Shown one piece after another: positions 35,386-44,405 of a stretch of 64,000 nt of DNA. The notes under the pieces are model-generated. The model was given only the letters and a program-made list of their open reading frames with translations, made no database searches and had not been told where the DNA came from. This DNA comes from JAJDZL01 sp965220665 (GTDB lineage: Bacteria; Pseudomonadota; Gammaproteobacteria; Arenicellales; JAJDZL01): the NCBI GenBank assembly GCA_965220665.1, contig CBDCQQ010000005.1, forward strand, positions 310,001 to 374,000, in the 5' to 3' direction. The number at the start of each line of letters is the position of its first letter. Positions within the stretch are counted from its first letter, which is position 1. Position numbers and translations under genes: made by a program.

Positions 35386-35640
35386 GTGATAAGAAGTTTC
35401 AGGAACCGAAATACACAAAGATATTTCGAGGGTTATCGCTTACGGGAATTTCAGCGCTTTCACACTCAGGCTACACGCCGTTTGACGATTCTAGATAACG
35501 CTGAAACACTTGGTGACCTAGCTGAATTGTCCAGCAATCGGCTGAAAGTTTAACGTGGTGACCGAGTCGGTCAATATAGCATTTGCTTTCGTTGGACTGA
35601 GGACAGACCAGTGGATGTGGGAATAGTGGAATATCACTAA
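35386..35640 (+). pseudogene. higB: HigB toxin, broken by TAA and an internal deletion
   Basis: The frame reads VIRSFRNRNTQRYFEGYRLR, FHTQATRRLTILDNAETLGD and LSSNRLKV, then a TAA at 35551-35553, then RGDRVGQYSI and ICFRWTEDRPVDVGIVEYH. Intact HigB toxins of this family read NRLxALKGDRxGQYSIRINxQWRICFRW, so here the codon after KV is a stop. The seven residues RINxQWR, which carry catalytically important Arg, are also deleted between SI and ICF. The toxin is therefore dead. The antitoxin higA follows 13 bases later and appears intact. Confidence 0.85.
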
Positions 35641-35653
35641 AGGGTAAGTCAAA

Positions 35654-35959
35654 GTGGCTGTGAAAAACGCAATGATGCCAGTTCATCCAGGGGAGATTCT
35701 CCGCGAAGAGATGGAAGTGCGCGACCTATCGGCGAATGCGCTATCGAAAGCGTTGAATGTGCCTGTAAATCGAATTACGTTGATCATAAACGGTCAGCGC
35801 GGAGTGAGCGCGGATACGGCATTGCGGTTATCCCGCTTATTTGGCACAACGCCGAACCTGTGGATCAATTTGCAGAAAACATGGGAATTACGGCAGGCAG
35901 AGATAGCTAAAGGTGCAGAGATTGCTGAACAGGTAACTCCCCTCAAATCGGCAATATAG
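35654..35959 (+). CDS. higA: HigA-family antitoxin
   Basis: The 101-residue XRE protein of the HigA/VapI type reads MPVHPGEILREEMEVRDLSA, then ALSKALNVPVNRITLIINGQ, RGVSADTALRLSRLFGTTPN and LWINLQKTWELRQAE. All family blocks are present and in frame. It probably starts at GTG 35654 or the ATG pair at 35672. It normally represses higBA and blocks HigB, but here its toxin is broken, leaving an orphan antitoxin. Confidence 0.88.
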   Translation: MAVKNAMMPVHPGEILREEMEVRDLSANALSKALNVPVNRITLIINGQRGVSADTALRLSRLFGTTPNLWINLQKTWELRQAEIAKGAEIAEQVTPLKSAI

Positions 35960-36276
35960 GGAAACGTGCAAATCTGTTCCGCACAAGTTTGGGGCATTTA
36001 ATGATAACAATGTCCAGACTTGTTGCCTGTGAGGCGCTTTCGCGCTGAAAATTAAGCCAAAAGTAATTTACTCACAACAATCTGGAACTTCAGACTTGCT
36101 GCAATTACACCGTAATTGCGTTTACTCTAAAGGACGTGTCACCGTTAGCTTTGTGTCCGTTCGGACTTCCCGGGAGAAATTCAGTAGAACACGCTTCAAT
36201 GACTGAATTTTCCTTTGACTCAGCAGGTTTCTCGATATATTCGCATGAATTTGACACCACTATGAATATTGTGGTT
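35960..36276. other. intergenic stretch after higA
   Basis: I find no supported gene between the higA stop and the hairpin at 36277. A small GCGC repeat near 36032-36047 is too weak to call. Confidence 0.35.
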
Positions 36277-36303
36277 GTTTGGCGGGGATTTTCCCCGCCA
36301 AAC
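36277..36303. terminator. perfect 12-bp hairpin after the dpp-type binding-protein gene
   Basis: GTTTGGCGGGGA (36277-36288) and TCCCCGCCAAAC (36292-36303) form a perfect 12-bp GC-rich stem with a three-base loop, about 50 bases past the stop of the minus-strand binding-protein gene. No T tract follows on either strand. It may be a 3' stabilising structure or a Rho-independent pause for this usually abundant transcript. Confidence 0.5.
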
Positions 36304-36351
36304 ATGTCTAAGTTCCCAAGTCAAACTGATTGACTTGGTAAACCAGCTGAA

Positions 36352-37932
36352 TCAGGCGGGAGTGAAATACCGAAGCAGCGGAAGTCCGTCAGGACGAAAC
36401 GCCGGATTGACGGTGTTTCGGTAAATCACAGGCGTCGCCTCATGCGTGATGAATCGGTATGCTCCGCTTTCCTCCATCAGGTCCTGCAGTCGCTGATACA
36501 TTTCACCCCGTTTCATGGTATCAGTTTCCGCTTTCGCCATCGATTCAAGGCTGTCAAACTCTTCGTTGCTGAATCGTTCCCAATTCCAGATTCCTTTCTG
36601 ACTGGTTACGAACCAAGCGGTCGCATAGGACGGGTCCGGTCCCATCGAGTATCGATTCAGAATCAACTGAATGTTCTTGTATTGCTCGCCGGCGCTTTGA
36701 TCTCCAAGTGACCAGAATGCGCCCGATTCGTGAAGGTTGACTTCAACGTCAATACCGGCCTGAGCACAGGTTGCCTGGATGACCTGTGCCGTCGTCACAT
36801 TGGCTGACTTGTTCAGAATATCCAGCGTAACGCTGGCGCCTCCTTCCATTCCAGCCATCGCCAGAAGTTCCTTCGCTTTCTCGATGTTCGCCTGTGGTGG
36901 CACCATGCTTTCCGGACGATGTCCTAACAGCCCTGGCGCAATAATGCCGGTTGCCGCTTCGGCAGCACCGAAATAGGAGGCCTCGAGGATGGATGGAACG
37001 TCAATACAATGCTGAATGGCTTTTCTTAAGTTCTCATTCGACATCTTTTCGTTTTCCACGTTCATGCCGACCCATACATAGTAAAGCGATGGATACTCAG
37101 AGACCGTTGAGTTTTCAGGTGGTGAATCCTTCAGGCTCGCGACAGAACTCAGTGATACTCTTGTGTAATCTATATCACCGGACTCGAATGCGATCTGAGC
37201 GGTATTTTCGTCATCAATCGGGAAAATATGTATTTCATCGAAAGCAGCGGTCCCGCCGTGCCAATCCGGATTGCGAACAAGTATGGTTTTCTGTTTCGGT
37301 TGCCATTCGTGATGACTGTAAGGTCCCGAACCACACGGCGTTGTGGTGTCCACCTTGCCACCCATCTCTTCCCAAGCCTGTTTAGAGACGATATTTCCGA
37401 CGATGTACGGCATCGCAATGGTCCATGCCGGCGGGTAAGGTTCATCGAAAACGATCACTCCTTCGTACTTGCCATCTACGACCACTTCCTTCAAGGTTCC
37501 CCAATCAGGAGTGTTGGTGGATGCCACGTCTGGATCAAGTATTCGCTCATACGAATACTTCACATCCTCTGCGGTCATTTCCCCATAACCGTTGGTGAAC
37601 ATGATCCCTGGTTTCAGCTTGAAAGCAATGCTCGTATCGTCAACTTGAGTAATCGATTCAGCTGCATCCAGTTGCCATCCCCACTCGCGTCCCGGCTTGT
37701 ATTGGATCAGTTTGCTGTAGATACTGCTATGAATTTCCTCGTCCACGACACCGACGGAGTGAGCCGGGTCCAGACTTCTCATGTCGGAGTATGCGCGCAC
37801 CTTGAGAATGGTTTTATCCTGAGCATAGACGATCTGACTCATGCTGCCAGCAGCACTGGCAACCCCCAAAGCGCCGGTAGTTTTAAGAAAGTCCCTTCTA
37901 CTAAGCGAACCTTTAAAGTAACGTTTTTTCAT
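36352..37932 (-). CDS. peptide/dipeptide ABC transporter substrate-binding protein (SBP family 5)
   Basis: The protein starts MKKRYFKGSLSRRDFLKTTG, a twin-arginine signal (SRRDFLK) with a hydrophobic core (TTGALGVASAAGSM) and cleavage near YAQ-D. The body (526 residues) has SBP_bac_5 landmarks: LRVRAYSDMRSLDPA-like start, LKPGIMFTNGYGEMTAEDVKYSYER, NPDWHGG, LYYVWVGMNVEN, LRKAIQHCIDVPSIL, ANIEKAKELLAMAG. An earlier GTG/ATG five codons upstream is possible. It is divergent from the dppBCDF-like permease operon with about 560 bases between, containing a CocE relic. It most likely delivers di- or oligopeptides or a related cationic ligand to that permease. Confidence 0.9.
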   Translation of the reverse strand: MKKRYFKGSLSRRDFLKTTGALGVASAAGSMSQIVYAQDKTILKVRAYSDMRSLDPAHSVGVVDEEIHSSIYSKLIQYKPGREWGWQLDAAESITQVDDTSIAFKLKPGIMFTNGYGEMTAEDVKYSYERILDPDVASTNTPDWGTLKEVVVDGKYEGVIVFDEPYPPAWTIAMPYIVGNIVSKQAWEEMGGKVDTTTPCGSGPYSHHEWQPKQKTILVRNPDWHGGTAAFDEIHIFPIDDENTAQIAFESGDIDYTRVSLSSVASLKDSPPENSTVSEYPSLYYVWVGMNVENEKMSNENLRKAIQHCIDVPSILEASYFGAAEAATGIIAPGLLGHRPESMVPPQANIEKAKELLAMAGMEGGASVTLDILNKSANVTTAQVIQATCAQAGIDVEVNLHESGAFWSLGDQSAGEQYKNIQLILNRYSMGPDPSYATAWFVTSQKGIWNWERFSNEEFDSLESMAKAETDTMKRGEMYQRLQDLMEESGAYRFITHEATPVIYRNTVNPAFRPDGLPLLRYFTPA

Positions 37933-38264
37933 ACCTCTGTCTACCATTTACAGTTAGTGAGTAAGAATTGATTTTTATATCACCAATTCAAGCCACATTC
38001 ATTGATTGTTATCAAGGCAAGTCAATACACTGATCGCCCTTAATCCATCTCCAGATGACAAGCCATCTGTCCGTTGCATTTCCGGATTCTACATACGCGA
38101 AAATGTTACCTTTCCGTTTTCCCTAACCTCCAGAGAACCCCGCAAGCGATAAATCTCTGCAGTGGAAATCAATTCCGCTTTGCCGATGATTTCTACCACC
38201 CAATCGTCCTGACAGAACTACAAACGATGTATCAATGCGCTTCGTGGACTCGTGGTTTCATTTT
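37933..38264. other. intergenic stretch upstream of the binding-protein gene
   Basis: No gene is supported. It must hold the binding-protein promoter on the minus strand next to 37933. The right end merges into the CocE relic. Confidence 0.35.
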
Positions 38265-38390
38265 CGATACGGGATATATTCAAGAATCGCTGCTTTGGGA
38301 GCAGTTTCAGCATCACTTGGAAGCCAGATGCGCGCAGAAAGTCGGGTGCCGTCCGACATACTCATCGGGATAAGTTCAATGTTTTTTATG
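38265..38390 (-). pseudogene. relic of a fourth CocE/NonD hydrolase (N-terminus only)
   Basis: On the minus strand this reads NIELIPMSMSDGTRLSARIW, then LPSDAETAPKAAILEYIPYR and K, then TGA. It matches the N-terminus of CocE hydrolases 1-3 (TWIPMPDGTRLAARIWLP, ILEYLPYRKRDG). The DNA also resembles 34855-34960 inside CocE-1. Beyond the PYRK motif the coding sequence is lost and no catalytic domain is left. It lies between the divergent binding-protein and permease genes, as though a fourth hydrolase once sat in the same transporter locus. Confidence 0.8.
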
Positions 38391-38496
38391 TTGTATAAAC
38401 AATAGTCTTTATTCACATTGATCTGTCGGCCAGATAGAGCATTCGTGCACTAATTTATACCGTGCAGTTCATCACCGGATATACAGAGAGGTCTCT

Positions 38497-39441
38497 TTGC
38501 TTCTGTACATAGTCAAACGCACTGCCTTGGGAGTCATCATCGTCCTACTGGCAGTGGCGCTGCTGTTCTGTATGATACATTTGATACCTGGTGATCCTGC
38601 ACGAATACTCCTAGGGCCGAGAGCCACACCAGAGCTGATAACTGCCATGTCGGTACGACTTGGCTTGGATTTGCCATTTCCGGTACAAATCGCCCGCTTT
38701 TTCGCAAATCTGCTGCGTGGTGACCTCGGGATGGATGTCATCACCAATCGTCCGGTAGTGGAAATCGTCATAGGACAGTTGCCGTACACCTTGTGGCTGA
38801 TCTTTCTTGCGATATTGTTTGCGGCACTGATCGGCATTCCGTTAGGATGCTATTCGGCGTTGCATCGAAATACTCTATTTGACCGCATCAGCGGTTTTGT
38901 CTCCGTCTCGTTCATCACGACGCCGTCTTTCGTGGTTGCACTGTACGCGTTGTTGATATTTGCAGTGGCACTGAAATGGTTTCCGGCAGTTGGTGCCGGT
39001 GACAAAGGCGATCTGTTGGACCAGGCGGTCCATCTCGTTCTGCCGGTTCTCTCGATTGGTCTTGCATGGGTGGGTTATCTCGCGCGATTGGTGCGCGCCT
39101 CAATGCTTGAAGTCATGCAGGAAAGTCATATTCGAACCGCGCGTGCATTTGGTCTCTCTGAACGAAGGATCATCTATCACTACGCTTTGAAATTGGCGAT
39201 CTTACCAACAGTTTCGGTGATTGGAGTCGGAATGGGATTCCTTTTGTCCTCGGCACTTCTTACTGAAATCGTCTTCGCCCGCCCAGGAATCGGCAAATTG
39301 ATCTATGATTCAGTCATCACAAGAAATTATCCCGTAGTGATGGGATCGGTACTGGTCAGCACGATCCTCTTTGTCGCGAGTACGACAATGTCTGATCTGA
39401 TCAATGCCTGGCTAGACCCAAGGACCCGGACGACGTTGTGA
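38497..39441 (+). CDS. dipeptide-type ABC permease, DppB-like
   Basis: The 314-residue inner-membrane protein begins LLYIVKRTALGVIIVLLAVA, then HLIPGDPARILLG, LRGDLGMDVITNRPVVEIV and the EAA-type loop HIRTARAFGLSERRIIYHYA, ending SDLINAWLDPRTR. Six membrane segments and PGDP are typical of DppB/OppB. It starts at TTG 38497 behind AGAGAG. Its stop overlaps the GTG of the next permease (GTGA). It forms the channel with the DppC-like partner. Confidence 0.9.
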   Translation: MLLYIVKRTALGVIIVLLAVALLFCMIHLIPGDPARILLGPRATPELITAMSVRLGLDLPFPVQIARFFANLLRGDLGMDVITNRPVVEIVIGQLPYTLWLIFLAILFAALIGIPLGCYSALHRNTLFDRISGFVSVSFITTPSFVVALYALLIFAVALKWFPAVGAGDKGDLLDQAVHLVLPVLSIGLAWVGYLARLVRASMLEVMQESHIRTARAFGLSERRIIYHYALKLAILPTVSVIGVGMGFLLSSALLTEIVFARPGIGKLIYDSVITRNYPVVMGSVLVSTILFVASTTMSDLINAWLDPRTRTTL

Positions 39442-40274
39442 TTGCTATACTTCGACAGGTAATTAAAGAGCCGACTGGATTGTTCGGGTTGTTGCTGGTT
39501 ACGCTTATTGTAGTCAGCGCGATTTTGGCCGGAGTAGTCGCTCCGTACGATCCGATCGCACTCAACATTCCAGACCGCTTGCAAGCGCCGTCTCAAGCCC
39601 ATCTGCTCGGTACCGACCAACTGGGGCGCGACCTCTTTTCCCGGGTGTTGTATGGTGGAAGAGTGGCACTAGGTGTTGCATTGACAGCGATCGGTGTGGC
39701 ATTAGCCGCGGGGATCGTGCTCGGTATGCTGGCAGGATTTGGCCCGCGTTGGCTGGACAAGGCAATTTTGCTGTTATTTGATACCATCCGCTCTTTCCCG
39801 ACCGTAATGTTCGCGCTCGCGACAGTTGCGCTGGTCGGACCATCTCTCCAGACTGTCATCGCCGTCATCATTGTGACCACGATTCCGACCTACGGACGCG
39901 TTGTACGAACGCAGACACTGTCCATCAAGTCCAACGAATTCATCAAGGCTGAACAGGTGATGGGTGCAAAAACAACGCGTATTCTCGGTTTGCACATACT
40001 ACCAAACATTGTCGGGCCGCTGATGATACTCGCATCGATGGATATTCCCACGGTCATCGCGCTGGAAGCGGGCTTGAGTTTCCTGGGAATGGGAGTGAAG
40101 CCACCAACCCCATCCTGGGGCAGCATACTCAATGACGGTTTCGCACTGATACGCGTGACCCCCTGGCCGATTATCGCTGGCAGCGTACCGCTAATTTTGA
40201 TAACACTGGGTTTTACCTATCTTGGTGAATCGCTCAGAGATTTTATCGATCCGAAGTTGAGAAAAAGTTTTTGA
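39438..40274 (+). CDS. dipeptide-type ABC permease, DppC-like
   Basis: The 278-residue permease reads AILRQVIKEPTGLFGLLLVT, then HLLGTDQLGRDLFSRVLYGG, the loop FIKAEQVMGAKTTRILGLHI and LEAGLSFLGMGVKPPTPSWG, the full DppC/OppC signature. It starts at GTG 39438 overlapping dppB and ends overlapping the TTG of dppD. It partners the DppB-like subunit in the membrane. Confidence 0.9.
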   Translation: MIAILRQVIKEPTGLFGLLLVTLIVVSAILAGVVAPYDPIALNIPDRLQAPSQAHLLGTDQLGRDLFSRVLYGGRVALGVALTAIGVALAAGIVLGMLAGFGPRWLDKAILLLFDTIRSFPTVMFALATVALVGPSLQTVIAVIIVTTIPTYGRVVRTQTLSIKSNEFIKAEQVMGAKTTRILGLHILPNIVGPLMILASMDIPTVIALEAGLSFLGMGVKPPTPSWGSILNDGFALIRVTPWPIIAGSVPLILITLGFTYLGESLRDFIDPKLRKSF

Positions 40275-41239
40275 CAGAACCTCTTCTCAGGATCCGGAAT
40301 TTATCGGTCGACTATCGAATCGAATCAGGCCACTTGCAGGCATTGCGTCAAATCAATATCGATGTGCCGAAAGGATCAATTGTCGGAGTCGTCGGCGAAA
40401 GCGGCTGCGGCAAATCGACACTGATCTCATCAATTATCCGACTGCTGCCTCATAACGCGTCGATCAATGATGGAACAATTGAATTCGAAGGTGCCAATCT
40501 GCTTGACCTCAGTGAAAAGGAAATGCGAACCATGCGAGGAACCCAAATCAGCATCGTATTTCAGGATCCGATGACCAGCCTTAATCCAGTGCTGTCAATT
40601 GAGCAGCAGATGACACACATTCAGTATCGCGACCAGACTCCCAGATCTGAAAAACTCAAAAAATCCCTCGCTATGCTCGAAAGTGTCGGGATCGCGGACC
40701 CGCACAAGCGCATCACACAGTTTCCGCATGAGTATTCGGGCGGTATGCTGCAGCGAATATCGATCGCGATGGCATTGCAGGCACAACCCTCACTACTAAT
40801 TGCCGACGAACCCACAACTGCGCTTGATGCGACACTGGAGGTGCAGATCATTCATCTGCTGAAGGACATTCAGGCAGAAGTCGGTTGTTCAATCTTGTTC
40901 ATCTCGCATCATTTGGGCGTCATCGCGGAACTTTGCGATTATGTAGTCGTCATGTATGCTGGGGAAGTGGTCGAACAAGGAACAGTGCGGGATGTTTTCC
41001 ATAATCCCGCTCACCCCTACACACAAAAACTGCTTGAATGTGATCCGGCCGGCATCCAAACGAAAACCAGAATTTTGCCTGTCATTCCTGGCGAGATTCC
41101 AAATCTCGTCAACCTATCCGGTGGGTGCATTTTTCGCAGTCGCTGCCATTGTGTCCTACCAGTTTGTGAGACTCACATACCGCAAAGACGGCAAGTTACA
41201 TCAGGTCATTCAGCCAATTGCCATCTGTTGCCAGCATGA
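40271..41239 (+). CDS. peptide ABC transporter ATPase, DppD-like
   Basis: The 322-residue ATPase has Walker A GVVGESGCGKST, Q-loop VFQDPMTSLNP, signature YSGGMLQRISIAMAL, Walker B LLIADEPTTALD and H-loop FISHHLGVIAEL. The C-terminal oligo_HPY extension includes AHPYTQKLLE and GGCIFRSRCHCVLPVCE, a cluster of Cys resembling the FeS-binding C-terminus reported for some Dpp/Opp ATPases. It starts at TTG 40271 and overlaps dppC by four bases. Confidence 0.92.
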   Translation: MTEPLLRIRNLSVDYRIESGHLQALRQINIDVPKGSIVGVVGESGCGKSTLISSIIRLLPHNASINDGTIEFEGANLLDLSEKEMRTMRGTQISIVFQDPMTSLNPVLSIEQQMTHIQYRDQTPRSEKLKKSLAMLESVGIADPHKRITQFPHEYSGGMLQRISIAMALQAQPSLLIADEPTTALDATLEVQIIHLLKDIQAEVGCSILFISHHLGVIAELCDYVVVMYAGEVVEQGTVRDVFHNPAHPYTQKLLECDPAGIQTKTRILPVIPGEIPNLVNLSGGCIFRSRCHCVLPVCETHIPQRRQVTSGHSANCHLLPA

Positions 41240-42210
41240 CCGAGATATTGCAGCTCAGGAACGTACGCGTTCAATTCCGCGTCAAGTCTACCATGAGCAC
41301 ATTATTCGATCGAACCAGCCCTTCCAGCTTTGACGCGGTTCGCGACGCCAGTTTTTCCTTAGAAGAAGGACAAACGTTGGCACTGGTGGGAGAAAGCGGT
41401 GCCGGCAAATCGACTCTCGCTCTGGCGATAACCGGGCTTGAGCGAATCGCGGAAGGTTCCATTCAGTTTGAGGGGCGGGAAGTCTCGCAGATGCAGGCAG
41501 ACGAGATTAGGGAATATCGACGTGGAATCGGCTATATGTGGCAAAATGCGATCGGGTCGCTCAGTCCTAGGATGACGGTACGTTCGTTGATTACGGAACC
41601 TGCGAGAATACACAAATTGCCAAATTTTGATCCACGCAAATTGAGCGGTAAACTTCTAGATCTTGTCGGCCTATCGGAAGAATTTGGAGATCGATACCCC
41701 CATCAGTTAAGCGGCGGGCAAGCGCGACGAGTTGGGGTGGCGCGTGCGTTAGCGCTGAATCCTCGGCTGATCGTGGCAGATGAACCCACGGCCGGGCTGG
41801 ATGTTTCCGTGCAGGGAGAGATTCTCAATCTGTTAAACCAATTGCAGGATGAACTCAAAATCAGCATGCTAGTCATTACACATAACTTGAATGTTGTGCG
41901 ACATACGTCCGACAAAATTGCGATTATGTATTTGGGACGAATTGTAGAGCAAGGTGATACTGCAGAAATATTCTCCAGGCCGCGGCATCCATACACCTTG
42001 GCCTTGCTGTCAGCAAGCCCTAGCCCTGATCCTGACATGCAAGCCGACAGAATCGAACTGAAAGGAGAGATACCCAGTCCGATCAATCGACCGTCAGGAT
42101 GCGAATTTCATACAAGATGCCCATTTGCGAAAGATACGTGTACCGAATCTCCTCCACCGTTTGAGGCGGTGAGTGAAAGCCAGGCATTGAGTTGCTATTT
42201 CCCAAGGTGA
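41236..42210 (+). CDS. peptide ABC transporter ATPase, DppF-like
   Basis: The 324-residue ATPase has Walker A ALVGESGAGKST, Q-loop MWQNAIGSLSP, signature LSGGQARRVGVARAL, Walker B LIVADEPTAGLD, and oligo_HPY tail HPYTLALLSASPSP and GCEFHTRCPFAKDTC. I start at ATG 41236, which overlaps the dppD TGA as ATGA, over the TTG at 41218. It is the last transporter gene before the second CocE hydrolase, 31 bases away, probably in the same transcript. Confidence 0.92.
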   Translation: MTEILQLRNVRVQFRVKSTMSTLFDRTSPSSFDAVRDASFSLEEGQTLALVGESGAGKSTLALAITGLERIAEGSIQFEGREVSQMQADEIREYRRGIGYMWQNAIGSLSPRMTVRSLITEPARIHKLPNFDPRKLSGKLLDLVGLSEEFGDRYPHQLSGGQARRVGVARALALNPRLIVADEPTAGLDVSVQGEILNLLNQLQDELKISMLVITHNLNVVRHTSDKIAIMYLGRIVEQGDTAEIFSRPRHPYTLALLSASPSPDPDMQADRIELKGEIPSPINRPSGCEFHTRCPFAKDTCTESPPPFEAVSESQALSCYFPR

Positions 42211-42241
42211 CCAGTCTAACCTGGTACGTGTGAGAATAAAG

Positions 42242-44242
42242 ATGAAGCTAAACGTTACCGATACATGGATCCCGATGCAAGACGGAGCGCGGCTTGGTGC
42301 TCGAATATGGATGCCTGATTACGACGAATCGCAAACGCTGCCAGTCGTACTTGAATACATCCCGTATCGCAAAGATGATTTCACCGCGATCAGAGATTCC
42401 ACAACCATTGCATGGTTTGCCACCCAGGGTTATGTGAGTGTACGTGTTGATATGCGCGGTTCGGGAAGTTCAGACGGCGTAATGTACGATGAATACTCCG
42501 ATATCGAGATTCAGGATGGGGTAGAAGTCGTCAATTGGCTGGCAAAACAACCTTGGTGTGACGGAAATGTCGGCATGATCGGGATTTCCTGGGGAGGTGT
42601 GACCGGACTACAGCTCGCAAGCCGCAATCCTGAACCCTTGAAAACAGTCATCGCATTGGGAGCCAGCGAATTTCGTTATTACGATGACGCCGGGTACTAT
42701 CTGGGATGCATGATCGGCCAAACAATCGGTTGGGGAGCGATCATGTTCGGCTACAACACTCGCCCTCCCGATCCAGCATTGATCGGAGAACGATGGCGGA
42801 AATTGTGGCTGGAGCGCATCCGTACCACACCGCATTATCTGACCCATTGGTTGGAGCACCAGCGCGAAGACAGCTATTGGCTGCGAGGCACGGTGGGTGC
42901 CGATTATTCCGCAATCAAAATTCCGATTTATGCAGTCAGTGGTCACGCCGATTGCTGGCCGAACACGGTGAGCCGATTACTGGAAAACTTAAAGTGCAGT
43001 AAACGTGGATTACAGGGCCAATGGTGTCATCGGTACCCACACTTGGGAATTCCAGGTCCGCAGGTAGGCTTTCTGCAAGATGCCAAGCGATGGTTTGACG
43101 AGTGGCTAAAAGGTGAGGACACCGGCATCATGCGAGAGGATGCCTATCAAGTCTACATACAAGACAGTGTTCGTCCAAAGAAATACTATGACGTTCGTCC
43201 CGGGAGATGGGTTAGTGAACCCGCCTGGCCGTCTCCTTTCGTGAAGTACAAGCGGTTCCACCTCGGAAACGGAAGTCTAATGACCTCAAGTGCCCAGGCA
43301 GTGGAACTTTCAATCACATCACCCCAAACCGTCGGATTGGAATCAGGTGAATACATGCCATGGTTCGCATTTGGAGTTGCTGATGAACTACCGGGTGATC
43401 AAAAAATCGAAGATCAAGGATCCCTTTGCTTTGATACTGACATTCTCGAAGAACCATTGGAAATTCTGGGAAATCCAGAAGTTGGATTCAGGCTGACGTG
43501 TGATAAACCTGCGGCATTGCTGGCAGTTCGTCTATGTGATGTCTGGCCGAATGGTGAAAGCACACTCATTACCCGCGGATTACTGAATCTTTGCTATAGA
43601 GAATCAAAAAGTAAACCGCAAGAATTAGTTGCAGATCAAAGTTACAAAGTAAATATCAGCCTGAATCACACAGGATATGTCGTACCCGTTGGGCACAAAC
43701 TTCGCCTTGCTGTCTCCACAAGTTATTGGCCTATAGCTTGGCCCACTCCTTGGGTAGCAAAAGTCGTGGTTTCGACAGAAGACAGCCACTTGAATCTTCC
43801 TTTACGGCAAGAAAGCAAAAGCGTGAGAATACTGACTGATTTTGCAGACCCGGTTGTTTGCGAAGAGCTACCGACGAGTCAACTTAGAGAATTCGAGCAG
43901 GAGCGGTCTGTGAATGTAGACCCCGATACACAGATGTATCAACTCAAGATATTTACTGATAACGGTAAGGTCAGGTTTCAAGAGAATGGGGTTGAAATGG
44001 CATCAAGATGTTGGCAGACCTACGCGATTAAAGCTGATGATCCACTATCTGCAAACGCAAAATACGAATGGGAATGGGAATTCGGTCGAGGTGACACCTG
44101 GCAGGTGAGAACTCTGACAAGCACTACGCTCTATTCGGACACGGAGAATTTTTATCTTGAATCCGAGGTGACGGCTTGGGAACAGGAGAATCAGGTTTAT
44201 CACAGGTCCGAACTTCAGAGGTTTGGCAGAGACCACTATTGA
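42242..44242 (+). CDS. CocE/NonD-family serine hydrolase 2
   Basis: The 666-residue protein is a paralogue of hydrolase 1. It has TWIPMQDGARLGARIWMP, LEYIPYRKDDF, VRVDMRGSGSSDG and elbow GMIGISWGG with Ser 116. The Asp region is IPIYAVSGHADCWPN and the His region HRYPHLGIPGP, followed by the PepX_C jelly-roll and an additional C-terminal domain (TYAIKADDPLSANAKYEWEW). No signal peptide is present. The ATG at 42242 is preferred; GTG 42230 is also open. It follows dppF closely, directly linking this hydrolase with the dpp-type importer. Confidence 0.88.
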   Translation: MKLNVTDTWIPMQDGARLGARIWMPDYDESQTLPVVLEYIPYRKDDFTAIRDSTTIAWFATQGYVSVRVDMRGSGSSDGVMYDEYSDIEIQDGVEVVNWLAKQPWCDGNVGMIGISWGGVTGLQLASRNPEPLKTVIALGASEFRYYDDAGYYLGCMIGQTIGWGAIMFGYNTRPPDPALIGERWRKLWLERIRTTPHYLTHWLEHQREDSYWLRGTVGADYSAIKIPIYAVSGHADCWPNTVSRLLENLKCSKRGLQGQWCHRYPHLGIPGPQVGFLQDAKRWFDEWLKGEDTGIMREDAYQVYIQDSVRPKKYYDVRPGRWVSEPAWPSPFVKYKRFHLGNGSLMTSSAQAVELSITSPQTVGLESGEYMPWFAFGVADELPGDQKIEDQGSLCFDTDILEEPLEILGNPEVGFRLTCDKPAALLAVRLCDVWPNGESTLITRGLLNLCYRESKSKPQELVADQSYKVNISLNHTGYVVPVGHKLRLAVSTSYWPIAWPTPWVAKVVVSTEDSHLNLPLRQESKSVRILTDFADPVVCEELPTSQLREFEQERSVNVDPDTQMYQLKIFTDNGKVRFQENGVEMASRCWQTYAIKADDPLSANAKYEWEWEFGRGDTWQVRTLTSTTLYSDTENFYLESEVTAWEQENQVYHRSELQRFGRDHY

Positions 44243-44405
44243 CGATCAGTTGCCAATTAAACTGATTCAAGCAACCATTGGTCATATCCTCAATTCAGCT
44301 CTAGACTCAATCACCTGCAGAGTAATGTAATTGAATTCAAAGAGATTAATTTTCAACTTATCGAAGCCATTCTTTCACTTTCGGATAACTGAGATTTTTT
44401 GGAAT

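Noticed and set aside
37228..37971. 247-codon open frame antisense to the peptide-binding-protein gene.
   Set aside because: It is the mirror of a well-supported coding region and its translation resembles no protein family.
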